Shown: positions 42,869 to 52,679 of the stretch, piece after piece | Layout of the letters: every line of letters starts with the position of its first letter | Position numbering within the stretch: the stretch's first letter is position 1 | Source of the DNA: Pseudomonas oryzihabitans | GTDB taxonomy: Bacteria > Pseudomonadota > Gammaproteobacteria > Pseudomonadales > Pseudomonadaceae | Assembly: GCF_006384975.1 (NCBI RefSeq) | Contig: NZ_CP021645.1 | Location: 620,001 to 684,000, forward strand | Direction: 5' to 3' | DNA length: 64,000 nucleotides | Notes under the pieces: generated by a model | Told to the model about the DNA's origin: nothing | What the model saw: the letters and a program-made list of their open reading frames with translations, nothing else | Databases searched by the model: none | Program-made: the position numbers and the translations under genes

Positions 42869-43852
42869 TCAGAGCGTACGATCACGCGCTTCCCAGCGCC
42901 GCTCCGCCTCGGCGTGGGCGCTGGCCTGATCGTAGCCGAGGCCGCGCAGCGCCACCGCCAGAGTCGCGAGTACCGCCAGGCGCCCGTAGGCATCCTCCGA
43001 GTCTCCGCGCCAGGTGGCGGCTAGCAGGACCGGGTCGAGGCGCTCGGGCTTGACCTGGCGGCGCTCGGTCAGCGCGGGCCAGCTTTCGTCCCAGGCTTCG
43101 CCGCCACGGGTGCCGTAGAGATGAGCGATGACATCGGGATTGCGCTCGACTTCGCCACCTTCGCCCTTGATGACGATGCTGTCGTCGCCCAATAGCCGAC
43201 TGGCCTCGCGATGCACCTCCTGGTAGCCCGGGTGGAAGATGCTCTGCAGGATGCAGTGGGCGCCGCTGGGATTGAGCAGCCGGACCAGGGAATGGATCGG
43301 CGAACGCAGGCCCAGTTGGGCCTTGAGATCGATCATCCGCTGCAGCTCGGGCATCCAGGCCGCCAGCGGCAGGAAGGCCGGCTGACCGCGGTCGAGCAGG
43401 GCGCCCACGGCGCTCCAGTCCTCTGCGGTATGCAGGCCCAGGTCTGCCAGACACTGCTCGGTATAGAGCCGGCCTCCCGTATGGGTACCGCCGCCATGCA
43501 TGACGATGCGTACGCCGCTGCCGGCGAGACACTTCACCGCCAACAGATACCAGGGTAGATGACGCTTCTTGCCCGCATAGGAGGGCCAGTCGACATCGAC
43601 GGTGAAGCCCGGCGGCTGCAGGCGCGCCCGCACCGCCCGGGTGAAGCCGGCCAGTTCCTCGGCACTTTCCTCCTTGTGCCTGAGCAGCATGAGGAAGGCA
43701 CCTAGTTGCACATCGGCTACCTGGCCATCGAGGATCAGACCCATGGCCGCCTCGGCCTCGGCTTCGGTCAGGCTGCGGGCGCCGCGCTTGCCCTTGCCCA
43801 GGGCCCGGACATAGACGGCGAAGGGATGTTCTTCGGGCGTGGTGAGGGTCAT
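42869..43852 (-). CDS. YbiB-like protein (glycosyltransferase family 3 / TrpD-like fold)
   Basis: 327 aa from the ATG at 43852. It resembles anthranilate phosphoribosyltransferase in fold: GQVADVQLGAFLMLLRHKEE in the N-terminal helical domain, VMHGGGTHTGGRLYTEQCLA where TrpD has its PRPP loop, and IVIKGEGGEVERNPDV near the end. YbiB of E. coli binds nucleic acid and is not a tryptophan enzyme. It directly follows tusE (overlapping its end by 4 bp) and is probably co-transcribed with tus; a role in trp synthesis is unlikely. Confidence 0.8.
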   Translation of the reverse strand: MTLTTPEEHPFAVYVRALGKGKRGARSLTEAEAEAAMGLILDGQVADVQLGAFLMLLRHKEESAEELAGFTRAVRARLQPPGFTVDVDWPSYAGKKRHLPWYLLAVKCLAGSGVRIVMHGGGTHTGGRLYTEQCLADLGLHTAEDWSAVGALLDRGQPAFLPLAAWMPELQRMIDLKAQLGLRSPIHSLVRLLNPSGAHCILQSIFHPGYQEVHREASRLLGDDSIVIKGEGGEVERNPDVIAHLYGTRGGEAWDESWPALTERRQVKPERLDPVLLAATWRGDSEDAYGRLAVLATLAVALRGLGYDQASAHAEAERRWEARDRTL

Positions 43853-44163
43853 AGGCAATTATCCGGTTTCGGTAGGCCGGCGAGCTTGGCGCCGAGCTTG
43901 GCCGGCGCCCCCTTGAATAGGAGATTGAGTTGCAGGCTGTTGCCCAGTTCCGGGCCCAGGGTCTGAGCAATGTACTTGATCAGTGGCCGGTTCGCTGGTG
44001 AGAGCTGAAATTGCTGATAGAAGTCACGCAGCGCCTGGAGCACCTGCCAATGACGCTCGGTCAGCTCGATGCCTTCCTTGAGCGCCAGTTGCCGGGCCAC
44101 CTCGGGACTCCACTGGGATAGGTCACGCAGATAGCCTTCGGGGTCGAGTTCGAGAGGAGCCAT
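43849..44163 (-). CDS. tusE: Sulfur relay protein TusE (DsrC/gamma family)
   Basis: 104 aa. It accepts sulfur from TusBCD and passes it to MnmA for 2-thiolation of tRNA wobble uridine. WSPEVARQLALKEGIELTER and the DsrC C-terminus KPDNCL are present; the active Cys is residue 103, next to last. The ATG at 44163 overlaps nothing; tusB ends 2 bp upstream. It is the last tus gene of the operon. Confidence 0.92.
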   Translation of the reverse strand: MAPLELDPEGYLRDLSQWSPEVARQLALKEGIELTERHWQVLQALRDFYQQFQLSPANRPLIKYIAQTLGPELGNSLQLNLLFKGAPAKLGAKLAGLPKPDNCL

Positions 44164-44165
44164 GC

Positions 44166-44465
44166 TCAGGTCCAACTGATGACTTTGGCGCAGGTCACGC
44201 TCAGGTCGACGAAAGAGGGGTAGTCGATCAGGGTAACCGCGCGCTCGGGTTGTAGGTGACGCGCCTGGACGTCTTCCGCCAGAGCATAGAGTGCCGCGCC
44301 GGCGGGAAGTTGTTCCAGCAGGCGGGCGGCAGCGCTGCCTGGGCGCAAGGCCTCGACGGCGCCACCGCTGAGCAGAACCGCGTCTTCGCCACGGACCCAA
44401 GTCAGCCCCTCCAGGGCATCGGCTTCCGTGAGCGGCGAGCGGGAAAACAGGTGCAGGGTAGTCAA
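44166..44465 (-). CDS. tusB: Sulfur relay protein TusB (DsrH family)
   Basis: 99 aa, starting MTTLHLFSRSPL, with GEDAVLLSGGAVEAL in the middle and the typical end VTCAKVISWT. It is a structural part of the TusBCD heterohexamer. Its start overlaps the tusC stop (ATGA-type, 4 bp). Confidence 0.9.
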   Translation of the reverse strand: MTTLHLFSRSPLTEADALEGLTWVRGEDAVLLSGGAVEALRPGSAAARLLEQLPAGAALYALAEDVQARHLQPERAVTLIDYPSFVDLSVTCAKVISWT

Positions 44466-44818
44466 AGCGAAATCACCTGGTCATGGTCATGGATCAGCGT
44501 GGCCAGGGCGGCAGGCTCCAGTGGGGTGACCCAGGCAGGCAGTTGCTCGGGCGCTATACCTAGCCGTTGTAGCGCGGCGGCCTCCGCATAGATGGCCTCC
44601 ACCCCGAACAACGGCAGAGCCGAGAGATTGGCGCTCAGATCCTTCTGCTCGAGTGCGGCGCTATCGATGGCCAGCAATTGGGTCACCCCAGGACCGGCGA
44701 ACAGCAACGCCAGGGGTAGCTCGAAGGCACCACCGGCCAGGACGATGTCCAGGGCCTCGCGTGGGGCAAGGCCGCTCAAGGCCGGCTGACGGGTGATGAC
44801 GAGGGTACTCTTGGCCAT
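44462..44818 (-). CDS. tusC: Sulfur relay protein TusC (DsrF family)
   Basis: 118 aa from the ATG at 44818 (MAKSTLVITRQPALSG). REALDIVLAGGAFELPLALLFAGPGV is the DsrE/F-fold core. In TusC the active cysteine of TusD is not conserved, as here. It is 1 bp from the tusD stop and overlaps tusB. Confidence 0.9.
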   Translation of the reverse strand: MAKSTLVITRQPALSGLAPREALDIVLAGGAFELPLALLFAGPGVTQLLAIDSAALEQKDLSANLSALPLFGVEAIYAEAAALQRLGIAPEQLPAWVTPLEPAALATLIHDHDQVISL

Positions 44819-44819
44819 C

Positions 44820-45215
44820 TCAGTCGCCTCCGAAGCAGAGCAGGCGGTCGGCGTCTTGCAACGCCTCGTGCAGCTGGCCGAGGCCGGAGAGCTGCCAGGG
44901 TGCGCGTACATTCACCGCGCCTTCGCGTTCGTAGCGGCGCGCCTCGTTCTCGTCCAGCAATCCTCGCTTGAGGGCGGCGGCGATGCAGACCACAGCGTCG
45001 ACCTTGTGACGCTCGATCAGCTCACGCCAGCGCTCGGGCAGATCCGTTTCGTCCTGGCCGCTGACCGTAGCGTGGGAGGCGTTGTACACGCCATCGCGAT
45101 AGAGAAACAGCCGCGAGAGTTCGTGGCCGCCGGCCAGCAGCGCTTCACAGAAGCGCAGGGCCCGGCGCGCCGAGGGCGCTTGGGGAGCGGAAAGGACAAC
45201 GATGGCAAATTTCAT
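44820..45215 (-). CDS. tusD: Sulfurtransferase complex subunit TusD (DsrE family)
   Basis: 131 aa. It receives persulfide sulfur from TusA on Cys77 in AVVCIAAALKRGLLDENEA, the only catalytic Cys of TusBCD. The N-terminus MKFAIVVLSAPQAPSARRAL is the usual one. It is the first gene of the tusDCBE operon, immediately after the terminator that ends the BI-1 transcript, so its promoter lies in or just after the BI-1 end. Confidence 0.93.
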   Translation of the reverse strand: MKFAIVVLSAPQAPSARRALRFCEALLAGGHELSRLFLYRDGVYNASHATVSGQDETDLPERWRELIERHKVDAVVCIAAALKRGLLDENEARRYEREGAVNVRAPWQLSGLGQLHEALQDADRLLCFGGD

Positions 45216-45221
45216 GGATGC

Positions 45222-45248
45222 AAAAAGGCCCGCCGGAGCGGGCCTTTT
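45222..45248 (-). terminator. Intrinsic terminator after the BI-1 gene
   Basis: AAAAGGCCCGC-CGGAG-CGGGCCTTTT: 10-11 bp stem with A5 on the upper-strand left side, giving a U5 tail for leftward transcripts. It sits between the BI-1 stop and the tusD start. Confidence 0.85.
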
Positions 45249-45264
45249 GGGCTACCGCTGATGA

Positions 45265-45933
45265 TCAATCGTTGCTGCTGGCGAATCCGAAGATCTGCAG
45301 CAAGCTGATGAACATATTGTAGATCGAGACGTACAGGGTAATGGTAGCCATGATGTAGTTGTCTTCACCACCATGCACGATGGCACTGGTCTGCAGCAGG
45401 ATGGCCGCGGCGGCGAAGAGCACGAAGCCCGCGCTGATGGCCAGCTGCAGACCACTGATGTGGACGAAGAACGACAGCACCACGGCACCCAGCAGGATCC
45501 AGAACCCCGCCATCAGGAAGCCACTCAGGAAGCTCATGTCCTTGCGGCTGATCAGGGCGTAGGCCGACAGACCGAAGAACGCCAGCGCGGTCATACCCGC
45601 TGCGGAGGCGATCACGCTGCCACCGTTGGGCAGGCCCAGGTACATGTTCAGGATCGGGCCCAGGGTGTAGCCCATGAAGCCGGTCAACGCGAAGGTGCTG
45701 ACCAGGCCCCAGCCGCTGTCACGGGTCTTCACGGTCAGGAAGAACAGGCCATAGAAGCCGATCAGGACCACGAAGATGTTGGGGTAGGGCAAATGCATCT
45801 GCTGCGAGACGAAGGCGACCAAGCCGCTGAACGCCAGGGTCATGGCCAGCAGGGCATAGGTGTTGCGCAATACACGGCTGACGTCCCGCGATTGCGTAAC
45901 AGCAGGGTTGTAGGCGTATTGACGCTCGTTCAT
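45265..45933 (-). CDS. Bax inhibitor-1 family (YccA/TMBIM) inner membrane protein
   Basis: 222 aa and seven hydrophobic helices. SRVLRNTYALLAMTLAFSGL and GGEDNYIMATITLYVSIYNM (followed by FISLLQIFGF) are the family end blocks. YccA of E. coli modulates the FtsH protease; other members are Ca2+ leak channels. GAGAACC precedes the ATG. It is monocistronic, ending at the terminator at 45222-45248, and divergent from tRNA-Ser. Confidence 0.9.
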   Translation of the reverse strand: MNERQYAYNPAVTQSRDVSRVLRNTYALLAMTLAFSGLVAFVSQQMHLPYPNIFVVLIGFYGLFFLTVKTRDSGWGLVSTFALTGFMGYTLGPILNMYLGLPNGGSVIASAAGMTALAFFGLSAYALISRKDMSFLSGFLMAGFWILLGAVVLSFFVHISGLQLAISAGFVLFAAAAILLQTSAIVHGGEDNYIMATITLYVSIYNMFISLLQIFGFASSND

Positions 45934-46020
45934 GGCGGTTCTCCAAAACTAAATAGACGGTGTGATGTACCGTACGACTCCGAAGATAGCAAATGTTGCT
46001 TAAGGAACGCTTGCGAGTGT

Positions 46021-46048
46021 TTGACAGTGTGTTGCCATCAGGTACTAT
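46021..46048 (+). promoter_or_regulatory. Sigma-70 promoter of tRNA-Ser
   Basis: TTGACA (46021-46026), 16-nt spacer, TACTAT (46043-46048), and a GC-rich discriminator before the tRNA 5' end at 46062. A GC-rich discriminator is typical of stringently controlled stable-RNA promoters. Confidence 0.8.
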
Positions 46049-46061
46049 GCGCCGCTCCTAC

Positions 46062-46149
46062 GGAAGTGTGGCCGAGTGGTTTAAGGCAGCGGTCTTGAAA
46101 ACCGCCGACTCGCAAGGGTCCCAGAGTTCGAATCTCTGCGCTTCCGCCA
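46062..46149 (+). tRNA. tRNA-Ser(UGA)
   Basis: 88 nt including the encoded CCA. The acceptor stem GGAAGTG pairs with CGCTTCC, the discriminator is G. The anticodon loop CTTGAAA holds TGA at 46096-46098, decoding UCA. The T-arm is AGAG-TTCGAAT-CTCT and a long variable arm of class II type is present, as required for serine. Confidence 0.96.
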
Positions 46150-46500
46150 TCTTCGAAGCCCCGTTCTCACGGGGCTTCATGCTGTCTGCATGGCGGGTTT
46201 TCAAGGTCGTCGGTCGGCGCAAATGGCGCGGAGTTCCGAAACCACCCCGGATCAGTTCCGAAACTCTGCCTATTTGGGGGCGCTGGTAATGGAACTTAGC
46301 TGCTGATAGGCGTCGTCGGTAAGACGCTCGCGAAGATGCCAGGCCTGAAAGCGGAACCGGCTCTGGCGGCTACGCCCGGAAACCATAGCTGGAACTGCCC
46401 GTCGCATCTCGTTCGGTACTGCTAGGGCTTTGTCCCGGCCAAAGCCGCTACCTAAACTCAAGGGAGCTGAATGGGTTACCGGCGCTCTGTTCGCTGGAGA
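46150..46500. other. Gene-poor stretch after tRNA-Ser with an 11-bp direct repeat
   Basis: No convincing gene is seen. AGTTCCGAAAC occurs at 46232-46242 and again at 46253-46263, exactly 21 bp apart, i.e. two helical turns. A short leftward reading frame (46270-46461) has no recognisable start signal or family. Confidence 0.5.
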
Positions 46501-46758
46501 TCAAGCCGTTTGATCCCTCATCCTGACGCATAGCTGCAGCATCGACTCTCCGGACTGGCGCTGTCGTTCCAGTACCTGATGCCATAGCTGCTGATCGATA
46601 CCCAGCCGATCAGCCGCTCCGGCCACCGCATGATGGTGGAAGAGGTCGCCAGCTTCTTCCCACTCGAGGATGGTGCTGTCGAGAGCCTGAACACCGGCCC
46701 ACAGCTCCTTAGCCAATAGGCAGGCTTCGCATAGTTGCTGTCTATCCAATTCGCTCAT
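46501..46758 (-). CDS. Small hypothetical protein beside tRNA-Ser
   Basis: 85 aa, starting MSELDRQQLCEACLLAKELW, acidic and probably all helical, with two central His-His-His residues (LFHHHAVAGAADRLGI). AGGT lies about 8 nt before the ATG. I recognise no family. It follows another small leftward gene by 16 bp, and the pair could be a remnant of an element once inserted at the tRNA. Confidence 0.45.
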   Translation of the reverse strand: MSELDRQQLCEACLLAKELWAGVQALDSTILEWEEAGDLFHHHAVAGAADRLGIDQQLWHQVLERQRQSGESMLQLCVRMRDQTA

Positions 46759-46774
46759 GGGCTTCGACCTGCGG

Positions 46775-46966
46775 CTACCTGATCGGCAGGCTGCTGGCTG
46801 GACAAGGGCGTTGGCTATCGGCAACCAGCGTCTTGCCGGTATCGGTGATCATCCACGCTGTGTCCGAGGTACTGATCGGCGAGCAGACGGGTGTTTCGCG
46901 GCAGGCCGTGATCGAGTGCGCGGGCGCTGGAGCCAGCGCGGTCAAGGAGGGAAGCAGAAAATCCAT
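46775..46966 (-). CDS. Small hypothetical protein, possibly exported
   Basis: 63 aa. MDFLLPSLTALAPAPAHSIT is mildly hydrophobic and is followed by CRETPVCSP, so a lipoprotein-like or secreted peptide is possible but weak. AGGA is placed 8 nt before the ATG. No family is recognised. Tandem with the 85-aa gene. Confidence 0.35.
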   Translation of the reverse strand: MDFLLPSLTALAPAPAHSITACRETPVCSPISTSDTAWMITDTGKTLVADSQRPCPASSLPIR

Positions 46967-47389
46967 AGGCCGATCCTGAGGCTAGTGTTCTTCCGATTCT
47001 CCCCGCTATGGTTGGTTCGATAATGAATTTGCTCGAGCGATAGACGACCGGGTGCTTGAGCGGAATTCAGCGTCTAGCCATGGGCAGATCTGTCTTCAGG
47101 CCTTTTGCATCATGTCGCCGCACGGGTGAGCTACCTGACGCCTGGCCGGGGGCTGAACCAGCGGATTTATCGGACTCCGGACAATCCACGGGTCGGCTTG
47201 TTTAGCTGTTAAGTGCCGGCCAGGGGCAATGGGACGACGGGGTATAGCGTCGCCTGCTAGAGACCGTGCAGGACGGCCCGGTAGCTTGTTATGTCGAAGC
47301 TGTAGTGGCACATTGAAATCGCGTCATCGAATTGGCTGGTCACCGCGGGTGTAGCCGTCTGGGAAGTAGGCGGAGATCGTCTTTAGTTC
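46967..47389. other. Intergenic stretch without recognisable gene
   Basis: About 420 bp with lower GC than the neighbours. It must contain the promoter of the diguanylate cyclase gene but no clear -35/-10 pair or structured element stands out. Confidence 0.4.
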
Positions 47390-48790
47390 ATGGATATGAA
47401 TTCCAACGTTTTGAATCGACGTCGCAAAGGCGTCCCCTTGATAGTGGCGCTGCTGGCATCGGTTGTCTTCGGCGTGTCGGGGATGTTCGTCCTCTATCAC
47501 TTCTCCGCTGCCGCCAAGCAGATGAAGCAAATGCGTGCCGAGGCGGTAGCCGAAAGCTATTCCCTCGCCATCGAGAAAGCGCTCGACAATGCGCTGATGG
47601 CCACCCGGTCGCTGGCCGTGATGGTCTATCAGGGGAACGGCCAGGTGCCGGATTTCAAACGACTGGCGAATTTCCTCATACCCCTCTACGAGGGCGTCTA
47701 TGCCCTTTCTTTGGCGCCGGGCGGTGTCATCAAGTACATCGAGCCGCTCGATAAGAATCTGGTGATGCGCGATCACCACCTGGCGCTGGGGACGAGTGCC
47801 GAGGACTTGCGTACTTACCTCGACGCCAAGCTGCCACAGGTGAGATTCATGGGGCCGTTCAAGCTGGTACAGGGGCCCATCGGGGCGATAGGCATCCTGC
47901 CGGTGTTTCTGGAGCCGCAGGAAGGGGTGGGAACGTTCTGGGGCTTTACCGTGGTGACGCTGGTGTTGCCCGATGCCTTGCGGGCAGCGAATCTGGAGGC
48001 GATGACCGCCCAGGGCTATGAGTTCGAGCTCGGGGCGCCTGACGCCGAGACCGGCGAGCCGCGCATCATTGATCGCTCAGCGGGCTTCGGTGGAGGGGAG
48101 GCGCGTTGTCGGGCGGTCCAGATCAGCTCCACCCAGTGGCAACTCTGCGTCTCGCCTGGACTGGATGAGCGTCTACCGATTTCCCATTACTTCCAGATAC
48201 TGCTGGTCGCCCTGAGCAGCCTAGGTGCGGGCTGTCTGGCGTATTCGCTCATGGCCCTGCGTTTCCAGCGCGCCGAATTGCAGCGACAGGCCCTGTTCGA
48301 TCCGCTCACGGCATTGCCGAACCGGCGCCTGCTCTTTGATCGGATCCAGCAGGCGCAGGCAAGGGCGGCGCGCCAGGGTAGGCCTTTCGCCGTGGCCGTC
48401 ATCGACCTCGATGGCTTCAAGCGGGTGAACGATGAACAGGGACATGCGAGTGGCGATGCGGTGCTGATTACCACGGCCAGGCGACTGTCGGGGCTGGTGC
48501 GCCAGATGGATACGGTCGCTCGACTGGGCGGAGACGAATTCGTCGTGTTGCTCGCGGAGGTCGCTGGACGCGAGGAGTGCGAGGCGGCTTTCCTGCGCAT
48601 CGTCACAGCGCTGCGTGAGCCGATCGCATTGGCGACGGGCACGGCGCAGGTACGCGCCAGTATCGGAGTGGTGATCAGCGAGGCTGACCGCGATGACGAC
48701 GGTGACAGCCTGATACAGCGAGCGGATGCGGCCATGTATCTGGCCAAGCAGAAGGGCAAGGATAGAGTCCAGTTCGCGGACGAGGCTTGA
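47390..48790 (+). CDS. Membrane diguanylate cyclase with CHASE-like periplasmic sensor and GGDEF domain
   Basis: 466 aa. TM1 about 15-38, a periplasmic domain of about 225 residues resembling CHASE (SYSLAIEKALDNALMATRSL ... IKYIEPLDKNL), TM2 about 265-287, then GGDEF (about 295-460). The active loop is intact GGDEF at 380-384, and the inhibitory I-site RQMD sits at 371-374, exactly five residues before it. It should therefore make c-di-GMP from two GTP under product inhibition. It is monocistronic; the signal sensed is unknown. Confidence 0.87.
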   Translation: MDMNSNVLNRRRKGVPLIVALLASVVFGVSGMFVLYHFSAAAKQMKQMRAEAVAESYSLAIEKALDNALMATRSLAVMVYQGNGQVPDFKRLANFLIPLYEGVYALSLAPGGVIKYIEPLDKNLVMRDHHLALGTSAEDLRTYLDAKLPQVRFMGPFKLVQGPIGAIGILPVFLEPQEGVGTFWGFTVVTLVLPDALRAANLEAMTAQGYEFELGAPDAETGEPRIIDRSAGFGGGEARCRAVQISSTQWQLCVSPGLDERLPISHYFQILLVALSSLGAGCLAYSLMALRFQRAELQRQALFDPLTALPNRRLLFDRIQQAQARAARQGRPFAVAVIDLDGFKRVNDEQGHASGDAVLITTARRLSGLVRQMDTVARLGGDEFVVLLAEVAGREECEAAFLRIVTALREPIALATGTAQVRASIGVVISEADRDDDGDSLIQRADAAMYLAKQKGKDRVQFADEA

Positions 48791-49015
48791 ACGGAGGCGC
48801 CTGGTACTACCAGACGTGCCCCGCCGCGGGTGATCGCCCCGAGGGCGGTTGGTTCGGGCAGCCGCTACGCTTGAGTAAAGCCGGTAAATCCATCTGGGCT
48901 AAACCGGCGCTGACAGACGGTCGCGTGGCGTGACCTCAGCCGGTTCACCCGATGGCTTGGCGCTGTCTCTCGATTTCCCCCATTGATCTGCCGGCAAATG
49001 GCGGACCGCAAGACG

Positions 49016-50125
49016 TCACTTGTCTGCACCGAAGTATTGGGTGCGCAACTTGCCTGCCGTCTGGTCTTCTTCCAGCGACAGCAGGGCCACGGTCACGTCG
49101 TGGGTGAGAGGGCTGTTCAGCGGCAGGGCGAAGGCGTACTTGCGGGCTTCGAAGATCTTGCCGACTACCTGAATGGGTAAGGTTGGATGCTGTTGGTCGA
49201 AGTACTCCAGCGTGGCGGCATCGTCTACCACGGCGTCTATCTCCTGCGCGGTCAAGGCGGCCACCGCCTGGTCCAGGTCGGTGAAGGCGCGGTAGTCGAG
49301 ACCGAGGCGGGCGATGTGGTCCTCGGACAGACTGCCGGCCTCGACGCCGATGCGCTTGCCCGGCAGATCGCCTAGGCCGGTGATGCGGCTGGTGATGCTG
49401 TTGACGGTCATGACGCTGGTGACGGTGGAGGTCACGTACGCCATCACGGCCACGCTGCACGCCATCCAGAGTGCGGCGAGCACGGTGCCCAGGCTGCCGA
49501 AGAGATTCTTGTGCGAGGTCTTGCCGGTCGTGGTAACCGCCATGACGTGATAGAAGCTGATGGCCAGGCCCGGCCACCACTGGGGTGGAAATTCCTTGTC
49601 AAGCCGGCGCTCCACCAGGGTGAGTAACAGGGTGATGAGCAGCAGGCCTGCACCGAGCCACGCATAGCTCATCAGGTAGCCGAGCTTGTGCAAGTCGTGC
49701 AGCAAGCTCAGCGGACCGATCTGGCGCTCTTCGTTGACCAGGATGCGCAGGCCACCGTTGAACCAGGGTTGGGTAAAGCTCAGTCGCTGGGCGCGTTCAG
49801 CAGTGACGAAGACGTTGGCCACGGCGATGTCGATGCGACCGCTGCGGGCTGCATCCAGCAGCTCGGGGAGGGAGGTGGCGCTGACGAATTCGGTCTTGCG
49901 GCCAAGCTTGGCGGCGACGGCATTCCACAGGTCCACGGCCAGGCCGCTGTAGCCGTAGGGGCCGGCCATGACGAAGGGGGCGGTGACGTAGACGCCGACC
50001 CGTAGCGGCGGGGTGTCGACAGGCTCCGCGGCGCGGGCCGAATCCAAGGCCAGCAGCAGTCCGAGCAAGCCCAGCCATAAGGTTCGACTGGAGAGCATCC
50101 ATTTATCTAGGGTGAACACGTGCAT
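49016..50125 (-). CDS. Prokaryotic ionotropic glutamate receptor-like protein (SBP-type sensor with ion-channel core)
   Basis: 369 aa. A signal/anchor segment (1-33) precedes lobe S1 of an amino-acid-binding domain (about 40-135, LRVGVYVTAPFVMAG). A channel unit follows: TM about 151-171, pore loop about 183-203 (WWPGLAISFYHVMAVTTTGKT), TM about 208-235. Lobe S2 (about 250-369, GLGDLPGKRIGVEAGSLSED) ends the chain. This is the GluR0 layout. The potassium filter GYG of GluR0 is replaced by T-T-G-K, so ion selectivity is open. Solute-binding proteins of ABC transporters lack the inserted channel. Confidence 0.8.
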   Translation of the reverse strand: MHVFTLDKWMLSSRTLWLGLLGLLLALDSARAAEPVDTPPLRVGVYVTAPFVMAGPYGYSGLAVDLWNAVAAKLGRKTEFVSATSLPELLDAARSGRIDIAVANVFVTAERAQRLSFTQPWFNGGLRILVNEERQIGPLSLLHDLHKLGYLMSYAWLGAGLLLITLLLTLVERRLDKEFPPQWWPGLAISFYHVMAVTTTGKTSHKNLFGSLGTVLAALWMACSVAVMAYVTSTVTSVMTVNSITSRITGLGDLPGKRIGVEAGSLSEDHIARLGLDYRAFTDLDQAVAALTAQEIDAVVDDAATLEYFDQQHPTLPIQVVGKIFEARKYAFALPLNSPLTHDVTVALLSLEEDQTAGKLRTQYFGADK

Positions 50126-50443
50126 TCCGCCTGGGCCTTGGTCGATAGGAATGACTGCCGTTGACGCGCGCTCCGCTGCGGACGAACAGGCGCCACTGCG
50201 CTACGCCTAGCTATCGGCTGGGTTGTACAAGGCTTTAGTCAGGTATGGGGTTGCCTCGGTCGTTTTCCTGGGGGGGCGCGGTGGGTCTCCCTAGGGGCGT
50301 CATGGCTGTCCCAGAGCACTCGGGTGATCTGGTCGAGACCGCTCTTGAGTGGCGACGGATGATTCGGCCAGGGAAATGGATCGCCACTTCGTTCCCAGCG
50401 AAGCAGTAGAAGATGGAGCGCGGAGTCGCGCTCCCGTTAGTGA
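50126..50443. other. Intergenic stretch without recognisable gene
   Basis: About 320 bp between two leftward genes. It should hold the promoter of the receptor-channel gene. Nothing else is distinguished. Confidence 0.4.
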
Positions 50444-51349
50444 TCAGCCCGACGTCGTGCCAGCCCAGGCCGAGGCATCGTGGGGGTGGAGGCTTTCCAG
50501 GTGGCGGACATGGATGCCTACGTCCGGGTAGCTGTCTTCCAAGGCCACCAGCAGCCGGCGGGCCGCATCTTCCACGAACATCAGGTTGCTGCCGTTGAGG
50601 GCGGCGAAGGCCTGCTCGTCGGCGCGCTTGACCGCTGTTTGCACCGGCGTGCCCAGGGCGGCTTCGCAGCGGTCGATCAGCGGCAGCAGGCCGAGGTCGG
50701 GTGCCTTTCCCGGTATGGCGATACGGATGCGGGCCAGGCTGCGCTGGCTGTGCGGCGTGGCCAGCGAGGCATTCCGTTTGAGCCAGGCGGCGACGGTCGC
50801 AGGACTCAAGGAGGCCTCATCGCCAAGGTCGTCTAGGAAGGCGCGCTCGATCAGCTGGCGCGACAGGGAGGCCGAGCAAGGGCAGGTGGACGAGTAGGCG
50901 ATCTCTATTCGCACCGCGAGCTGGAAGACGCCGGCGACCCAACTGGCGTCGAGCCGGACGGGATAACGTTTCCAACCGCTGAGCCCCGGGGTCACCAGGG
51001 CGGGACGGCGAACCAGCAGGGCGAAGTCGAGACGCAGGCGCGCCGCGCGGGAGTCGCAACTGCGGTGGCTGGTGACCATGTCGGCTAGCAGCAGGCGCAG
51101 GCGCTCGGGAGTCAGCGAGCTGTCCGTGCCCAGGCGATCCAGCAACTGATACAGCCGGGACATATGGATGCCCTTGGTGGTAGCCGAGGGCAGATCCACC
51201 TGGACGTCGGCGCTAGCGGGCAGCAGGCCGTCGATGCCGTCTTCGGCCAGGCGGATGGGCAGGTCGATGCTCTGCATGCCGACCCAGTCGAGGGCGGCGG
51301 GCAGGGTGGCGGTCTCGCTGAGAGAGACGTCTGGGAGGATGGCGTTCAT
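50444..51349 (-). CDS. folE2: GTP cyclohydrolase FolE2 (type IB, zinc-independent)
   Basis: 301 aa. It makes 7,8-dihydroneopterin triphosphate for folate when Zn-dependent FolE lacks metal. [18 protein letters not shown] at the N-terminus, [18 protein letters not shown] and [18 protein letters not shown] are the COG1469 blocks, the last holding the metal/active Cys. The ATG at 51349 gives [13 protein letters not shown]. It lies 14 bp after zigA on the same strand, so it shares the Zur-controlled promoter upstream of zigA. Confidence 0.92.
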   Translation of the reverse strand: MNAILPDVSLSETATLPAALDWVGMQSIDLPIRLAEDGIDGLLPASADVQVDLPSATTKGIHMSRLYQLLDRLGTDSSLTPERLRLLLADMVTSHRSCDSRAARLRLDFALLVRRPALVTPGLSGWKRYPVRLDASWVAGVFQLAVRIEIAYSSTCPCSASLSRQLIERAFLDDLGDEASLSPATVAAWLKRNASLATPHSQRSLARIRIAIPGKAPDLGLLPLIDRCEAALGTPVQTAVKRADEQAFAALNGSNLMFVEDAARRLLVALEDSYPDVGIHVRHLESLHPHDASAWAGTTSG

Positions 51350-51363
51350 TGGCTGGGTTCGGC

Positions 51364-52602
<1,239 letters not shown>

Positions 52603-52658
52603 GGGTTAGGGGTTAGTAGGGCAAGTGGATCCCTGTGATATGAATGTCGGGATTTAAA

Positions 52659-52679
52659 AAATGTTATAACATAACATTT
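52659..52679. promoter_or_regulatory. Zur operator upstream of zigA-folE2
   Basis: AAATGTTAT-AAC-ATAACATTT: a perfect 9-bp inverted repeat matching the gammaproteobacterial Zur consensus (GAAATGTTATA-N-TATAACATTTC) at nearly every position. It lies 57 bp before the zigA ATG, so Zn-Zur is expected to repress the zigA-folE2 operon. Confidence 0.9.

Noticed and set aside
46062..46149. Search for a duplicated tRNA-Ser 3' end (attachment site)
   Set aside because: No second copy of the tRNA tail was seen within the following kilobase, so no integrated element with intact ends is claimed.
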